Below, one piece after another: positions 12,141 to 22,420 of a stretch of DNA of 64,000 nt; the first letter of the stretch is position 1; every line of letters starts with the position of its first letter. Origin of the DNA: Nageia nagi. Lineage: Eukaryota > Pinophyta. Both the position numbers and the translations under genes were made by a program. The notes beneath the pieces were generated by a model. It ran no database searches and was not told the origin of the DNA. It saw only the letters and a program-made list of their open reading frames with translations. The stretch spans positions 2,542,001 through 2,606,000 of the forward strand of contig JBITNC010000002.1 of NCBI GenBank assembly GCA_050084985.1, written 5' to 3'.

Positions 12141-13735
12141 AATAGTAATCCATCATGCAAATGAAAGTCATAATTTCCAACCTCATTACCAAGACTCAAT
12201 CTATGATAGACATTTTGGAAATCAGGATCAACCACATATTGTTCTTTATACCCATCATGCATTAAAGAACTATTTTGTAGAATCACAACACTAGCAACTA
12301 TTGGAAGCCTAGAGAACATATCAATAATTTTATTTTGAGTACCCTTCTTGTGCTTAATCACCAAATGAAATTGTTGCAAAAATCCCATCCAATGAAAGTG
12401 CCTATATTGTTGCAACTTAGATTGTGACTGAAGATATTGCAAGGGTTGATGGTCTGTATGAATTATTATCTCTTTACCTACCAAATAGTGCTTATATTTT
12501 TTAACACTTTGAATGAATGCATACAACTCTTTGTCATATGTGGGATAGTTTCTTACCACACTGGTAAACATTTCCGAGTGATAGCAAACCAAATGTTTTT
12601 CTTGCAATAAAACTGCACTCATAGCATAGTCACTAGCATCAGTTTCAATTTCAAAAGTTTTCTGAAGATTAGGCAAAGCAAGTACTGGAGCATTACTAAT
12701 TTTCTTTTTAATCAATTCAAAAGCATGTTGTTCTTTTCCTCCCCACTAAAATCCATGACTCTTTCTTGTAATAGCATGAAGTGGAGAAGCCATGTAAGAA
12801 AAGTTAGCAATAAACTTGCGTAAATACTGTACTGCCCCAAGAAAATTCCTATTCTCTGTCACATTAGTGGGAGTAGGCCATTTCAATACAACCTCAATTT
12901 TTGCAAGATCTATCCTCAATTGACCTTTACCTACAATGTGGCCAAGATAGGTTAAACTTTTCCTGACAAACTCACACTTAGACATCTTCAAATAGAGTTT
13001 TGCTTCCCTTAAAACTTCAAACACTTTATGAATATGTACCACACGATCTTTCTGATTATCACTATAAATGAGAATATCATCAAGATACACAATAACAAAA
13101 TCATCAATGAAAGGCCTTAAAACCTCATTCATTACACACATGAAAGTAGCAGGAGAATTGCATAATCCAAATGGTAAAACCAACCATTCAAACAATCCTT
13201 GCCTAGTTTTAAAAGCAATTTTCCACACATCCTCTTCTTTAACTCGTACTTGATGATAACCACTTCTTAGATCCAATTTTGTGAAAAGTCTAGCTTTTTG
13301 TAATTGATCTATTAAATCATCAATACGTGGTAAAGGATATCGATTTTTAACCATGATCTTATTTAGTGCCCTGTAATCAACACACATACACCAAGTTCCA
13401 TCTTGCTTTGGAATTATAACAATAGGAGATCCACATGGTGATGTGCTAGGTCTAATGACTCCTTGATCTAACAATTCCTTAACTTGTTTCTTAATTTCTT
13501 CAGTTTCCAAAATAGAATTTCTATATAAGCCAATATTAGGAAGTGCAACATTAGGATGTAATTGAATCTCATGTTGTATATCTCTTTTTGGTGGAAGTTC
13601 TTTAGGTACTTGAAATAAATCTTCAAATTCAGAAATTACCTCTTTTACTTCTTCTTTGTACTGTGGTTCACAATCCTCAAGTGCCTTTATGATTTCTACT
13701 TCATCTTGAGATTTCACCATTGCAAGTACAAACAT
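12141..13735 (-). pseudogene. Chromovirus reverse transcriptase-RNase H
   Basis: The reverse transcriptase part (12746-13735, 329 codons open) shows the ordered blocks VIRPSTSPCGSPIVIIPKQDG, MCVDYRALNK, LPRIDDLIDQL, FTKLDLRSGYHQ, LPFGLCNSPATF and the active site VIVYLDDILIYS. After one stop near 12745 the same frame continues into RNase H (12141-12715) with FEIETDASDYAM, LVCYHSEMF and IIIHTDHQPLQYL. The reading frame is unusually well kept for this window, with the YLDD active site intact. It is one polyprotein with the flanking protease and integrase. Confidence 0.93.
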
Positions 13736-14340
13736 TTGTCCTGTATTGATTAGTTTCTTTGCTTATCCTGTAGTAATCAAAGAAATATCCTTTTTCTTGT
13801 TTTGATGAGCACTAACCATGTATTCAATTCCATCTTTAATGAGTCTATATTTGTTTTCCTTTTTATAAAATAAATCATCTCTTTCCCATAGATAAGGACT
13901 ACCAAGCACAATCCCACAAATATCCAAAGGAACAACATCAAGTAAAACTTCATCAATGTACTCCTTATTAATTCCAAATTACAACTTGCATTATTGTGTT
14001 ACCTTTAACTTTGAAATTTTATTAACCCATCCCAATGGATATGGGTTTGGATGAGGTTGAGTAGTGAGTGCAAGTGATTTGACATACTTTTCTACAATTA
14101 AGTTAGATTGAGATCCAGAATCAAACAATGTATTAATCCTAGTCTTCTTAGCTTGCACCTTGATGTGAAAAAGTTCAATTTTCTTCTTTTCCTCATCTTC
14201 ATTAGGTGTATTATGCAAAACCATACATGCAATTTTATCATCTATATTTGAACCATCTTCAATTTCCTTAGTAATAGTATTTATTTGTTTCTTTTGACCT
14301 TTAGGTTTAGGGCATAATTCGGGATGCAATTTCCAACATT
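13736..14340 (-). pseudogene. Chromovirus aspartic protease region
   Basis: A frame at 13991-14329 contains TRINTLFDSGSQSNLI, the retropepsin D-S-G active site with the usual hydrophobic neighbours. A second piece, 13777-13977, includes ICGIVLGSPYLWERD, matching the conserved I-L-G-x-P-[WY]-L flap and C-terminal block. Two frame changes separate these pieces from each other and from the reverse transcriptase. It would release the mature proteins from the polyprotein. Confidence 0.8.
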
Positions 14341-15307
14341 TAGCCTCTAAATGACCTTCTTTTTGACAATGTGTACATACATCTTTAGACTTTTATGTAG
14401 TAGACATAGTTTTCTTTTTCCCCTTTCCTTTGTTCTTTTCATAATCATTATTACTATTATTATTGGAAGCATTTTTCTTTTTCCCATCCTTAACAAAATT
14501 TTTCCTTTCTTCTAGGTGAGTGGCTTGTACACGAACTTTATCTAAATCATTTGGATCAAACATCAATATTGTATACCTTAAATAATTATGCAAACCACCA
14601 ATATACTTAAGAAGAGTATCTTGGGAATCAAGAGGAATACCTAGCATTGCAACTTTTCTTCAGAATTCTATAGTGTACTCTTGCACACTTTGCTCTTTGC
14701 CTTGATGGAAAGTTTGCCATTCCATGATTGCCTTTTGTCAATAACCCAAAGGATAAAACCGATTTCTAAGCAATTGTACAAAATGGGTCCAAGAAGTAAT
14801 ACAAGCTTGAATTGATTCATTCTTACTTTGCAAACAACTTTCCCACCAAACAAGTGCATTACCACTCATTTTAAGAGTTGGTAATTGGATTTTATCCTCA
14901 TCTCTTACAATTATTTGAATTCTACAATATACTTCAATTTGTTTAATCCAATGGTCTAACTTCTCAGCATTCACTTCTCCAATAAAAGTAGGCAAATCAA
15001 ATTTAACTTCTAATTTCAAAGGAGAACTTTGGAAAACACTATGTGTAACATCATTGTCAATTTTATTACATTCACTAGTTTCACCTTCATTTTTCTTGTA
15101 TTGTTGTTCTTGAAGATGTTGGAATTATAGAGACATCTTCTGGAACATTGTGGAGAGATCAACAATTTTCTTTTCCACATTAGACCCTCCTTCATTGGCC
15201 ATGGCTCCAAGCTCTCTTTGCTTCTTTAGCCAAACTCTAGAACCAATTTTTGGATCCTCCTCCACAAATTGTCCTTCTCCTTTCTTGCTTTGTGACCTGG
15301 TATACAT
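14341..15307 (-). pseudogene. Chromovirus gag
   Basis: The likely start is the ATG at 15307 (MYTRSQSKKG), a common opening for plant gypsy gag. The capsid-like domain follows with DLPTFIGEVNAEKLDHWI, WWESCLQSK and WTHFVQLLRNRF at 14738-15019, then LLKYIGGLHNYLR at 14393-14647. After a K/N-rich stretch comes a CX2CX4HX4C knuckle, CTHCQKEGHLEAKCW, near 14345-14385. Stops interrupt the frame near 15163 and at the joins of the open pieces. Gag would form the particle that packages element RNA. Confidence 0.85.
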
Positions 15308-15372
15308 GCAAGAACACTTTCCAAACACCAACAATAATCTCAAAAATATAGGTTATCCCAATGATTTCAATA

Positions 15373-15384
15373 GCTCTGATACCA
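15373..15384 (-). other. Primer-binding site of the chromovirus-like element
   Basis: Minus strand TGGTATCAGAGC, complementary to initiator tRNA-Met, four bases inside the 5' LTR end at 15389. Confidence 0.9.
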
Positions 15385-15388
15385 AACT

Positions 15389-16583
15389 TGATCCATAAAC
15401 TAAAAGATTACAATTTCAATTTAAGCTTTTCTAGGATCAATTCACACTTAAAACAATTAAGTGCTTGTAAAGGAAAATTAGGAAAGAAATTGTAAACACA
15501 AAGAAGAGAAAAGCATTCACCATAGAAAGAGACAAGCAAAATTATCCTGGTTCACCTAGTGTGGGCTACATCCAGCTCAAAAGATCTCTACTATCAATGG
15601 GTGGAATCACTTTACAAGGCCTCCTTGGTTCTTCAAAACCTCCTCTCACATTCACAACACACTCATAGCTCTGAAAATCACAACAAGAACTAAAAATAAC
15701 TTCCTAAAATCCTCCATTTTTTTCACATCCAATTTGCTCCCCTTTTATACAATTTTTGGAGCTAAAACTAGAGAGTATTACAACTAGGAAATTTGATAAA
15801 AAAAAACCTATTTTCAGATACCCATTAACCTCCTTGATCTTCCTATCAAATTTGGGCTCAAATGGTTGTAAAAATCTCCCAAAAATGAGCTTTGAAATCA
15901 AAATAATACACTCTCTGGATTGTTTTAGGCTTAAAAATTAACTCAACCTAATAATAGGACCTTAGGTGAATCAAAAATCACCATAAACCTTTGAAACACC
16001 AAAATATACATTAAAAAACTTAACATTAGGTAGGTGCACTATGGTGGCAACACATGGCACTTGTTGACTGGCAGTTTGGTTGGCGGTCAGATGGTTGGCA
16101 ATCTGGCTGGCGGTTTGCATGGGTGGTCAAATAGTCAGATGGGTAGTCACATGTGGGCAGCTTAGCTAGCATGGGTAGCTTGCCATGTAGGTGGGTTGGT
16201 GGTCACAGTTTCCCTGCAGGCTCTATCATGTCCATGCATGTACTCCACAGTGGTAGGTGATCGCTTTGGTGGTAGGCATCCATAGTGTTAGGTGGGTCAA
16301 ACTTCATGCACTCTTCCTATGTGGTCCAACTCACCTCCATGCAGTCACAGGCCTCATCACCTCCTGAGTGGTCTCCATAGTGGTGGGTCCTGCCAAACAT
16401 TTAAATATTATTATTATTATTATTATTTTTTAAATACTCAAACTGAATTAATACCATATCTTCCACATACGGACTCGAATTCTCGATCCGAAAGAAGCAT
16501 CAGAAAGCTGAAGATAAGATGATCATAATAAACACACTAAAATGGAGATTACTAAATTTTAAATGGATCCAAATTTTATATCA
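15389..16583 (-). repeat. 5' LTR of the chromovirus-like element
   Basis: 1,195 bases, TGATCCATAAAC at the left and TATATCA at the right on the plus strand. It differs from the other LTR mainly by single-base changes and an ATT-repeat length difference near 16409-16430. TATA box at 15742-15749 on the minus strand. Confidence 0.92.
15742..15749 (-). promoter_or_regulatory. TATA box in chromovirus 5' LTR
   Basis: Minus strand TATAAAAG, the same position as in the other LTR; expected to drive the element transcript. Confidence 0.65.
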
Positions 16584-16588
16584 AAATG
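16584..16588. repeat. Target-site duplication AAATG, right copy
   Basis: Pairs with 9548-9552. Confidence 0.9.
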
Positions 16589-17000
16589 TAAAAATGAAAT
16601 CATTGTAAATAAAGTGTTGAGGACACTTTTACCCAAATGGAACCATGTAGCTATCATTATAAAAGAGAGTAAGGATCTCACTACTATTACTTTTGAGCAA
16701 CTCATAGGTTCCTTGGTGTATCATGAGGAGAGACTCTATTAATCTTTAAATGTTGAAAAGGTTGATGATAAGGTCTTTGCATCCAAAGAGGGTGAATCTA
16801 GTTCTAATGGGAAAGTAAAAGGCCATGGCTATGATTGATCAATAGGAAGATCTCCAAGAGGAAGAGGTGATAAAAGTAACAATACATGTTTCTATTGAAA
16901 TACATTTTATCACTTTGAAAGTGAATGTAGAATATAGGTTACTTGTAATGAAAGGAGACATAGTGAAAACTATGGAGAAGATGATGACTATTCAAATTTG
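16584..17000 (+). pseudogene. Copia element II gag, 3' part
   Basis: Resumes the gag interrupted at 9552. Translation gives EIIVNKVLRTLLPKWNHV, then EQLIGSLVYHEERL, and a nucleocapsid knuckle written CFY*NTFYHFESEC, a CX2CX4HX4C motif with its second cysteine codon changed to a stop. A single missing A after the insertion point shifts the frame. Confidence 0.8.
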
Positions 17001-18230
17001 TTCTTAACTAATAGTAAGGTTAATCAAAACATGCAAGAGACATGGATTCTTGACATGGGCTACTCCAACTATATGATCAAAAAAGAGGAGTTATTTGTAA
17101 AAGTTGATAATTTCTACAAATCCAAGATCAAGCTTGGAGATGACAAGTCATTGCAAGTTGAGGGAATTAGGACCATGGATGTAAACACCAAGAAACATAC
17201 AAAAAATATAAATTATGTATATTACACTCCCAATTTGAAACATAATTTATTAAGTATTAGTCAAATAATGGAAAATAATTATAAGCTAGAGTTAGATGAT
17301 GGGAAATGTACAATTTATGATAAAAATCATGGTCATAGGTTGGTCACTACAATACCAATGAGTAAAAATAGGTTGTTACCTCTCAAATTTAATGGCCAAG
17401 GATCCCAACTTATAAATCTAGCTATGGAAAATAAAATTTGGTTATTACACTTGAGATATGGTCATCTAATTTTTTCTAGTTTGAAGTTATTGACATCAAA
17501 ATAAATGGTACAAGGGCTACCCAAGGTTAAATAAAGCACATAGGTTTATGAAGATTTTGCTTTAAGAAAGCACTCAAGATCGAGGTTTCCAAAAGGAAAA
17601 GCATGGAGAGAATCCTTTCCACTTCAACTAGTGCATTCTAATATATGTGGGCTAATGCAGACAAAGATTATTGATAACAATTCTTACTTCCTCAATTTTA
17701 TTGATATTTTTTAAGAATGGTATGGATTTACTTCTTGAAAATAAAAGATGAGGCTTTTGAATGTTTCAAAGAATTAGAAAATAGCATTGAAAATCAAAAT
17801 GGATATTTTATAAAATGCCTAAGAACTGATAAAGGGGGAGAGTTTTTTTTAATTAAATTTCTCTAATTTTAGAAGGATTGTGGGATAAAAAGGTAACTCA
17901 TGGTTTCCTACACCTTACAACGAAATGGAATGGTTGAACAAAAAAAGTAGAACAATTGTTGAAATAGGTAGAAGTTTGCTTCAAACAAAAGGTTTAAGCA
18001 ACAAGTATTGGGATGATACTTGTAGGATGATTGAATATATTTTGAATATCATTTCCACTAATGCATTGGTAGGTATCACCCCCTATGAGGCATTGTATGA
18101 GAGAAAACCAAATGTTAATAATTTTAGAGTTTTTAGTTGTTTAGCATATGCACACATATTTGATGAACAAAGAAAGAAACTCGATTCAAAAATCTAATCA
18201 TATATTTTTATTGGGTATTGTGAAAATACT
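16998..18230 (+). pseudogene. Copia element II protease and integrase
   Basis: The protease region shows ETWILDMGYSNYMI at about 17025 (usually D-S-G-[AC]-S.H; the serine and following residues have changed) and NINYVYYTPNLKHNLLSISQI. GAG-pre-integrase follows with WLLHLRYGHLIFSSL. The integrase core is broken into short pieces: LVHSNICGLM, NFIDIF*EW, and the NEMEWLNKKSRTIVE block at about 17905-17960 (normally NGVVER.NRTI.E). The C-terminal segment TPYEALYERKPNVNNFRVFSC is well kept. The frame runs up to CENT and breaks at the retroposon insertion at 18231. Confidence 0.88.
18223..18230. repeat. 8-bp target duplication AAAATACT, left copy
   Basis: Identical to 18595-18602 and flanks the inserted segment exactly. 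Confidence 0.85.
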
Positions 18231-18594
18231 TTTTTTTATTAATGCGTTAATTTTTTATTAATCAAAAAAGGGGAATTTTCTAAGGATCTTACCAAACCTT
18301 TAACAAAGAGGTTTTGCTTTCATTACATACTAATCCTATAAAGGAGTCTATAGCACTCCACTTTCCCTACTACAATACACAAAAACACATTACTTTCCAT
18401 ATTAAATAGATAGAGTATAAGCTAAAAAACTAAAAGTCCAAGATGATCAATAAGCACCAATCAAATACATTGCCTAAAATAGAACTAGGTGTAGCTTGCC
18501 AAAAACTATAGAAGATATTCATAGACTAGCTTAATCCATTTGTATAAAAATTGTGGTTCCAAAGATCTACTACATTCTATCATTCCTAAGATTT
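18231..18594 (-). mobile_element. 364-bp retroposon (SINE or 5'-truncated LINE) in copia integrase
   Basis: The insert begins with a T-run on the plus strand and so ends in poly-A on the minus strand, just after two AATAAA-like signals. It has an 8-bp target duplication and no terminal inverted repeats, which argues for target-primed reverse transcription rather than a DNA transposon. Removing it with one duplication copy rejoins the copia frame exactly as CENT-HSKNLVLYNPKTHKVV. No tRNA-like pol III boxes or LINE domain could be recognised, so SINE versus truncated LINE is undecided. Confidence 0.75.
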
Positions 18595-18602
18595 AAAATA
18601 CT
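18595..18602. repeat. 8-bp target duplication AAAATACT, right copy
   Basis: Pairs with 18223-18230. Confidence 0.85.
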
Positions 18603-19370
18603 CATTCAAAAAATCTTGTTCTCTATAATCCAAAGACTCATAAGGTTGTAACTTTAAGAGATGTGATTTTTGATGAAGGGGGAAAGTATGGTCACAAAAA
18701 AATATTTGTGGATTATGGGTCTAATGATGATGGTTATTTAAGTGTTAATTGCAACACTTCAAATGTTTAGTCCAATGTATAGGATAGCCAAAAGTTCTCC
18801 ATTCCAAGTCCCCAAAAGAGATCTTCTTCAAGTGTACCTTCAATTCCATCAAGATTTCCAAGTGATAATGATGATTCTCCAATTGGTGTCAGTACAAGAA
18901 AAGGTAAAAGATCCATATCCCTCTCTTCTCATCCTTCTTCTCAAATGCTAGATGTAAACTTTCAAAGAAGATTTACAAGAAGTGAGGCACATGAACTTGA
19001 TCAAGTTACAAGCAGGCTTGCGAATATGAAAATGTATGATGATGAATAGCCTAAAGGTGATGTTGTAAACTATACTTTAAATGCTAGTATTGATTTAGAA
19101 CCCTATAGAAATGAAAATTCATGTACTTTCCATTTATGCATAAAGGCTATGGAGGATGAGATCAACTCCATAAGAAAGAATGACATATGGGACCTATTAA
19201 GTTTACAAAAGATAAAAATGGTATTGGTTGTAATTGGGGTTAAAATATAAAATACAACAATGATGGAACCATAGAGAGGAACAACCAAATGCTTATGGTT
19301 AAAGGATTCATGTAAAGATTTAACATAGACTATGAAGAAACCTTTCTTTGGTAGAAAGACAAGAAACCAT
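18603..19370 (+). pseudogene. Copia element II integrase C-terminus and start of reverse transcriptase
   Basis: Continues from the retroposon with LVLYNPKTHKVVTLRDVIFDE, the conserved end of copia integrase, then a serine/proline-rich linker and the beginning of the reverse transcriptase: AMEDEINSIRKNDIWDLL (normally AM..E...I..N.TW.LV) and, in shifted frames, KCLWLKDSCKDLT. It ends near YEETF at about 19345. The palm with YVDD and the RNase H are missing, and no 3' LTR was found in the window. Confidence 0.85.
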
Positions 19371-19826
19371 CTATTGATAGGTATTTTGGTACTTCTAGGG
19401 TTTTAGCCTAAATGAACTAAATACACATAAATATTTTGGTATGTATTATCTAAGCTATTTAAATAAAATAAACATACATGAATAATAAGGAACAAAGAGT
19501 ATAGTAGTGTAATAATAGAATTATATCAATGTTAAGATATAAAATGAATGCACACACTAAAGAGATGGAATCAAGTATAGGATAGATACCTGTGTGTTCT
19601 TACCTATGTCATGGCTGAATCTATGTAGGATGAACTTGTGGAGGAGAGATGACCTTGATGTGCAAACCCCATAACTAACAATAGAAAGGACCTCAATGCT
19701 AGCATTAGGTTCCAAGATCTTAGCATGGGTGCACACTTCAATAAGGGCATTAGCATTCTAGAGGAATGAGATTCACCAACAACATCGAGAATAGCAGATG
19801 CATTGAAAATTCAAACCAAGCATATG
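19371..19826. other. Spacer without recognisable content
   Basis: AT-rich, no domain on either strand. It sits between the truncated copia element and the first LTR of the Tat-type element. Its last five bases, ATATG (19822-19826), are the candidate target duplication of that element. Confidence 0.4.
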
Positions 19827-20944
19827 TGTGTATATTGAATTATGCACCTAAAATGCAATTTAGCCAGATAAATCATTCAACATAATAAATCAGAACACAT
19901 TCAATATTACACATCAATAATAATGCAGATATTATCTCCAAAAAAGATTTTGACGAAATTTAATACAATAAGAGATTGTTATCGATCTGTATGAATCGGT
20001 ATCAATTGATTATCGATCAAAAATGATCATTATGGATTGACAACGATCTACGTATGGATCGACAGCAATCAATGGTATCCCACTATTATTATGCTCGTTG
20101 TAAACTTTTGGCTTTTGTCATCGATATGAGAAATCACCGTCGATCGATCTCTAAATCGTCAATGATTTATGTCATTATAGTGAACTTTTCACAAAATTTT
20201 GAAATGTTTGTATCTCTTCCTGGTTGTTCTCCTTCACGCTTGCTTCTATCGTTCTTTTCCTATATTGACCCTACACATAGAAAATAAACGAAACATCAAA
20301 GCATATCTGCTAATACATATGAATCAGAAATAAATAACATAATATTAAAATATACTTGATAGTAGATTTGTTATTAATCAAGCTTCCAATCTTTGCTAAT
20401 AAACTTCTGGTTTAATTTCTACAGAGCTTCGCTATAGTAAATTTGAGGTCCCTTTGTTCACATACAGAGCTTGTATTTATAAGCTCAAAAGTTTGTTATT
20501 CATTTGTTTTGCCATCACAAGATTCCAGGTAACATCCCGTATGAAATCTTGAGGTGTTATTATCTCAAATGCACATTCGTAATTCTAAACTATGTGTACT
20601 AGGCTATTCTGGGCTTAGATTTGTCTATTTTTGAATTATTCAGGGATCGTCAATGATCATAGAGGATCATCAATGATCATGATAGATCGTCAATGATTGT
20701 TTAGTAAATTTTATACTAATATTAGAATAATCACCCAATGGTCATTTTTTAATGAAAAGGGGTCGTATGACCACTCGTTTTGCATCTACTCAAAAAGATC
20801 TATCCAATAATAGAGTTTTAAAGCTTATTTGAGGCTTGTATAAGGAGTTATAATCATTTTAATGTGATATAGGTTAAAAAGATACTTATTTTATTTATTT
20901 ATATGTTGTTAAACTAAATGTAGGGTTTATTTTGAGTGTCTACA
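19827..20944 (-). repeat. LTR A (3' LTR of copy 1)
   Basis: 1,118 bases; on the plus strand it begins TGTGTATATTGAATT and ends GAGTGTCTACA. It is the near-identical reverse complement of LTR B (40221-41337). It contains clusters of the ATCGT-ACGAT motif (19995-20065, 20640-20700) and a TATA box on the minus strand at 20474-20481. Confidence 0.92.
20474..20481 (-). promoter_or_regulatory. TATA box of LTR A
   Basis: TATAAATA on the minus strand, at the same place in LTR B (40684-40691) and similar in LTR C (49422-49428). Confidence 0.65.
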
Positions 20945-20958
20945 TTTTTCCCCTTTTT
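20945..20958 (-). other. Polypurine tract of copy 1
   Basis: AAAAAGGGGAAAAA on the minus strand directly before LTR A. Copy 3 has the matching tract at 62907-62921. Confidence 0.85.
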
Positions 20959-22420
20959 GAATTATCAACCGAAGATGAGGTTGATAATTTCAAAAAATAT
21001 ATAATGAGAAGCCTTGTTGTTTGATTATATTTTGCTACTTTTCTATGATATAAGTTTTAACTCAATTTCTTAGATGAATCAAAATTTTAACTTATCAAAT
21101 TATGATAAAATGTGTTTTCCTTCAACATTTGATATAGTTTTGAAAACAAATTTGAATATACTTCAGAAGTGACTATTTTCGGTATGATATGTATTGAGCT
21201 TGTGTGACAGTTGCATGACATTTCTGTTATGTCATTTTGCATGTCTAAATGCACCTATACCGTATAAGTTTTCTTTAGTATATGAATTTTAATGGTGTTA
21301 TCCTTTGTCCTAACAACAGGGTTTCAAGATGATCTCCTGTAACAAGGATACATCACATTTTATCTCCTTTGATATTTGTAAATATTAACGATATTTTTAA
21401 TAAATATCATCAGAATCCTCTTTTTTTTTTTTTAATTGATACGTTCTGAAAATGATATTGTAATACATCAAAACTACACTTATTTCAATCTCCATACTAT
21501 TGCTATTTATGGTAATTGCATGACAAGACTCTAGTTTGTCTTTGCATACCGAAGCAAGTATGTGATATTAAGCTTATTTGATGTATGCAATTTTGAGATA
21601 GTGATGTTGTATATCAAAAAATTCACTTGTTTTTATCTACATACTATGTGCTATTTATATCAATTGCATGAAAAGACTCTAGTTTGTCTATGCATGCCGA
21701 AGCGAGTATGTGATAGGAAGCTTATTTTGTATATACAAGTCATCTTTCACTTTTCTCTGCTTTTGTCCTAGCAGAATGGGTTTCATGATGATCTTTTACA
21801 TCTTGTGCTTGTTTTGCCATCTAAGCTCAAACTTAGTCTGATCTACTTTTCATATTTGACTTAGTCAAGGATCGTCGATGATCTTCCTATGATCGTTGAC
21901 AATCATAAAGTAGTAATCATCGATTTGTATAGTAAAAATACTATCTTTATAATAGTATATTTTGCTAAAAATATCTTAGTTTCTTGTGTTTAGACTTGTA
22001 TTGATGGAGATTTTAATTATTTTACCCTAGTAAGTTTACTCAATACTAGTCCTTCATGTGCTGATGTGTTTGGCAGTCATGCGACATTGGAGCATTCTTC
22101 TAGGCAAAAAATAATGTAATTTATAATTTGTTTACTTTCATCTTAGTGAACGAAGCTTTCAATTTTGTCTATACACAAATAAATTTTAAAATATTTAAAG
22201 AAAATATACTTCATATTATACATTTTCATATGAGTGTGAAATCGTTGACGATCTGTGTGAAATCGTTGATGATCAGTGAAACGATCACCGACGATCCCTG
22301 ATGCGAGGGTTTTAAAAGAAAATAGTTTTACTTTTGACTCTTGACTTTTCATTTGCTTTTCCACTTTTATCTTTTCTTACTTGTCATTTTCATCTCTTTA
22401 CCAAATTTTTAGCAGATTAG
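20959..22420. repeat. 3' non-coding part of copy 1 with internal duplications; upstream region of the PMD gene
   Basis: No coding frame is recognisable. A segment containing GACTCTAGTTTGTCT occurs at 21503-21586 and again at 21652-21735, and a phrase TTTGTCCTA...GGGTTTCA occurs at about 21308 and 21766, so a block of about 460 bases is expanded compared with copy 3 (62600-62900). Three inverted-repeat motifs (ATCGT-N2-ACGAT type) lie at 22240-22300. TTTTAAAAG near 22310 is a weak TATA candidate for the plus-strand gene that starts at 22421. Confidence 0.6.

Larger units (their letters stand above)
9553..16583 (-). mobile_element. Complete Ty3/gypsy chromovirus-like element, minus strand
   Basis: The element is 7,031 bases long with TG...CA LTRs (9553-10764 and 15389-16583), a primer-binding site next to the right LTR, a polypurine tract next to the left LTR, and a 5-bp target duplication. 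Inside, on the minus strand, lie gag, protease, reverse transcriptase, RNase H, integrase and a degenerate chromodomain-like tail, in the gypsy order. All coding parts carry stops, so it is not autonomous now. It inserted into the gag of a plus-strand copia element and is therefore younger than it. Confidence 0.93.

Noticed and set aside
18231-18594. MITE or hAT-type transposon, because of the 8-bp duplication
   Set aside because: No terminal inverted repeats, and one end is a poly-A/T run, which fits a retroposon better.
20054-20287. 77-codon frame, also present at 40878-41093
   Set aside because: Both copies fall inside LTR A and LTR B; the match is due to LTR identity, and the motif clusters make it low-complexity.
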